DNA of 6,154 nucleotides from CAG-917 sp028724485 (GTDB lineage Bacteria; Bacillota; Clostridia; Christensenellales; CAG-917): NCBI GenBank assembly GCA_028724485.1, contig JAQYCY010000120.1, forward strand, positions 1 through 6,154. Reading direction: 5' to 3'. Positions 5,986 to 6,154 of this stretch are shown piece by piece. Position numbers and translations under genes: made by a program. The notes beneath the pieces are model-generated. The model did not search any database. It saw only the letters and a program-made list of their open reading frames with translations, and had not been told where the DNA came from. Each line of letters opens with the position of its first letter. Within the stretch, counting starts at the first letter, position 1.

Positions 5986-6004
5986 TTTGTCATTTGTTGA
6001 CAAA
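5986..6004. promoter_or_regulatory. Palindrome TTTGTCA-n5-TGACAAA, candidate operator
   Basis: Perfect 7-bp arms around a 5-base centre; its right arm overlaps TTGACA, the -35 of the rightward promoter. It also contains ATTTGT-n2-ACAAAT. Its size and position fit a dimeric repressor site controlling the divergent transcript; about 80 bp separates it from the gldA -35. The regulator is unknown. Confidence 0.5.
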
Positions 6005-6026
6005 TAAAATATAACGATATTATAAT
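5997..6026 (+). promoter_or_regulatory. Divergent consensus promoter reading to the right
   Basis: TTGACA (5997-6002), an 18-bp spacer and TATAAT (6021-6026), both perfect hexamers. A second TATAAT lies at 6028-6033. Predicted start is near 6033, so the direct repeats at 6059-6154 would lie in the leader of this transcript. In such AT-rich DNA a perfect TTGACA is the informative part. Confidence 0.6.
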
Positions 6027-6058
6027 TTATAATGTTTTTATAGATATTTACATAACGT

Positions 6059-6154
6059 AATCGAAAATGTCGCAAGTAGTGTGGTGGTAGACAATCAAAA
6101 TAGTGCTACTATAAATTATTAAGCAAATCGATAATGCCGCAATTAGCGTGGGTG
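6059..6154. repeat. Two copies of a 29-bp direct repeat, 67-bp period
   Basis: Copies at 6059-6087 and 6126-6154 agree at 23 of 29 positions: shared blocks AATCGA, AATG, CGCAA, TAG and GTGG. The 38 bases between are AT-rich. The second copy runs into the window edge, so copy number and true repeat length are unknown. Each copy contains CGC-n5-GYG, a small potential stem. Confidence 0.6.

Larger units (their letters stand above)
5841..6154. other. AT-rich upstream region of the glycerol operon
   Basis: No gene is seen. The region contains the gldA leader and promoter (minus), a rightward consensus promoter (plus), a perfect 19-bp palindrome and two copies of a 29-bp direct repeat reaching the window edge. 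The arrangement suggests a divergent transcript starting here and running out of the window, with any protein start beyond 6154. Confidence 0.6.

Noticed and set aside
6059..6154. CRISPR array
   Set aside because: Only two copies are visible, they differ at 6 of 29 positions, the repeat matches no repeat class I know and no cas gene is in the window. It is kept as an open question in the findings.
6027..6154. T-box or other known riboswitch in the rightward leader (prompted by GTGGGTG)
   Set aside because: The T-box core (GGGTGGNACCGCG) is absent, as are conserved cores of the riboswitch classes I can recognise; the leader is also cut off.
1..6154. tRNA, rRNA, intact insertion sequence or a novel defence system
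   Set aside because: No tRNA-like cloverleaf, rRNA segment, transposase or defence-type gene cluster was seen. The only mobile-element content is the truncated relic at 1-682.

Overview
The window looks like a low-to-moderate GC Gram-positive anaerobe, most likely an uncultured gut Clostridia (Bacillota). The reasons are strong AGGAGG-type ribosome binding sites, textbook TTGaat/TATAAT promoters, AT-rich intergenic DNA, short U-tract terminators, a Gram-positive style lipobox protein and relics of a Clostridia-type integrative conjugative element. This assignment is inferred from style and gene content.

Layout. (a) 1-682 is a relic of a mobile element. A fragment of the giant SNF2-like helicase/methylase protein carried by conjugative elements runs in from the left edge. 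It is joined out of frame, at about 391-399, to a 5'-truncated serine recombinase that stops at 680-682. An intrinsic terminator follows at 731-767. (b) 683-1145 is AT-rich and ends in a strong promoter and ribosome binding site for (c) a 300-residue secreted lipoprotein of unknown function (1146-2048, +), which has its own terminator. (d) 2097-2757 is an AT-rich convergent intergenic region with a degenerate short repeat, one short open frame that reads like real protein (2441-2602), and a minus-strand terminator. (e) 2758-5840 on the minus strand is a two-gene glycerol catabolic operon: a glycerol dehydrogenase (5840-4659) followed by a fused DhaK-DhaL dihydroxyacetone kinase (4593-2758). 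A strong hairpin lies between them. (f) 5841-6154 holds the gldA promoter, a divergent consensus promoter overlapping a perfect palindrome, and two copies of a 29-bp direct repeat, the second cut off by the window edge.

How the genes work together. The dehydrogenase oxidises glycerol to dihydroxyacetone with NAD+, and the kinase phosphorylates dihydroxyacetone to DHAP, which enters glycolysis. The kinase has both nucleotide and substrate domains in one chain and no DhaM is present, so it is the ATP-dependent rather than the PTS-dependent form. The lipoprotein faces the operon (convergent) and nothing in the sequence links it to glycerol use.

I found no convincing wholly new system. The points most worth following are the lipoprotein's apparent two-repeat design, the CDCDCCD tail on the dehydrogenase, the intercistronic hairpin, the short 44-codon open frame, and the direct repeats plus palindrome at the right edge, whose meaning depends on sequence outside the window.
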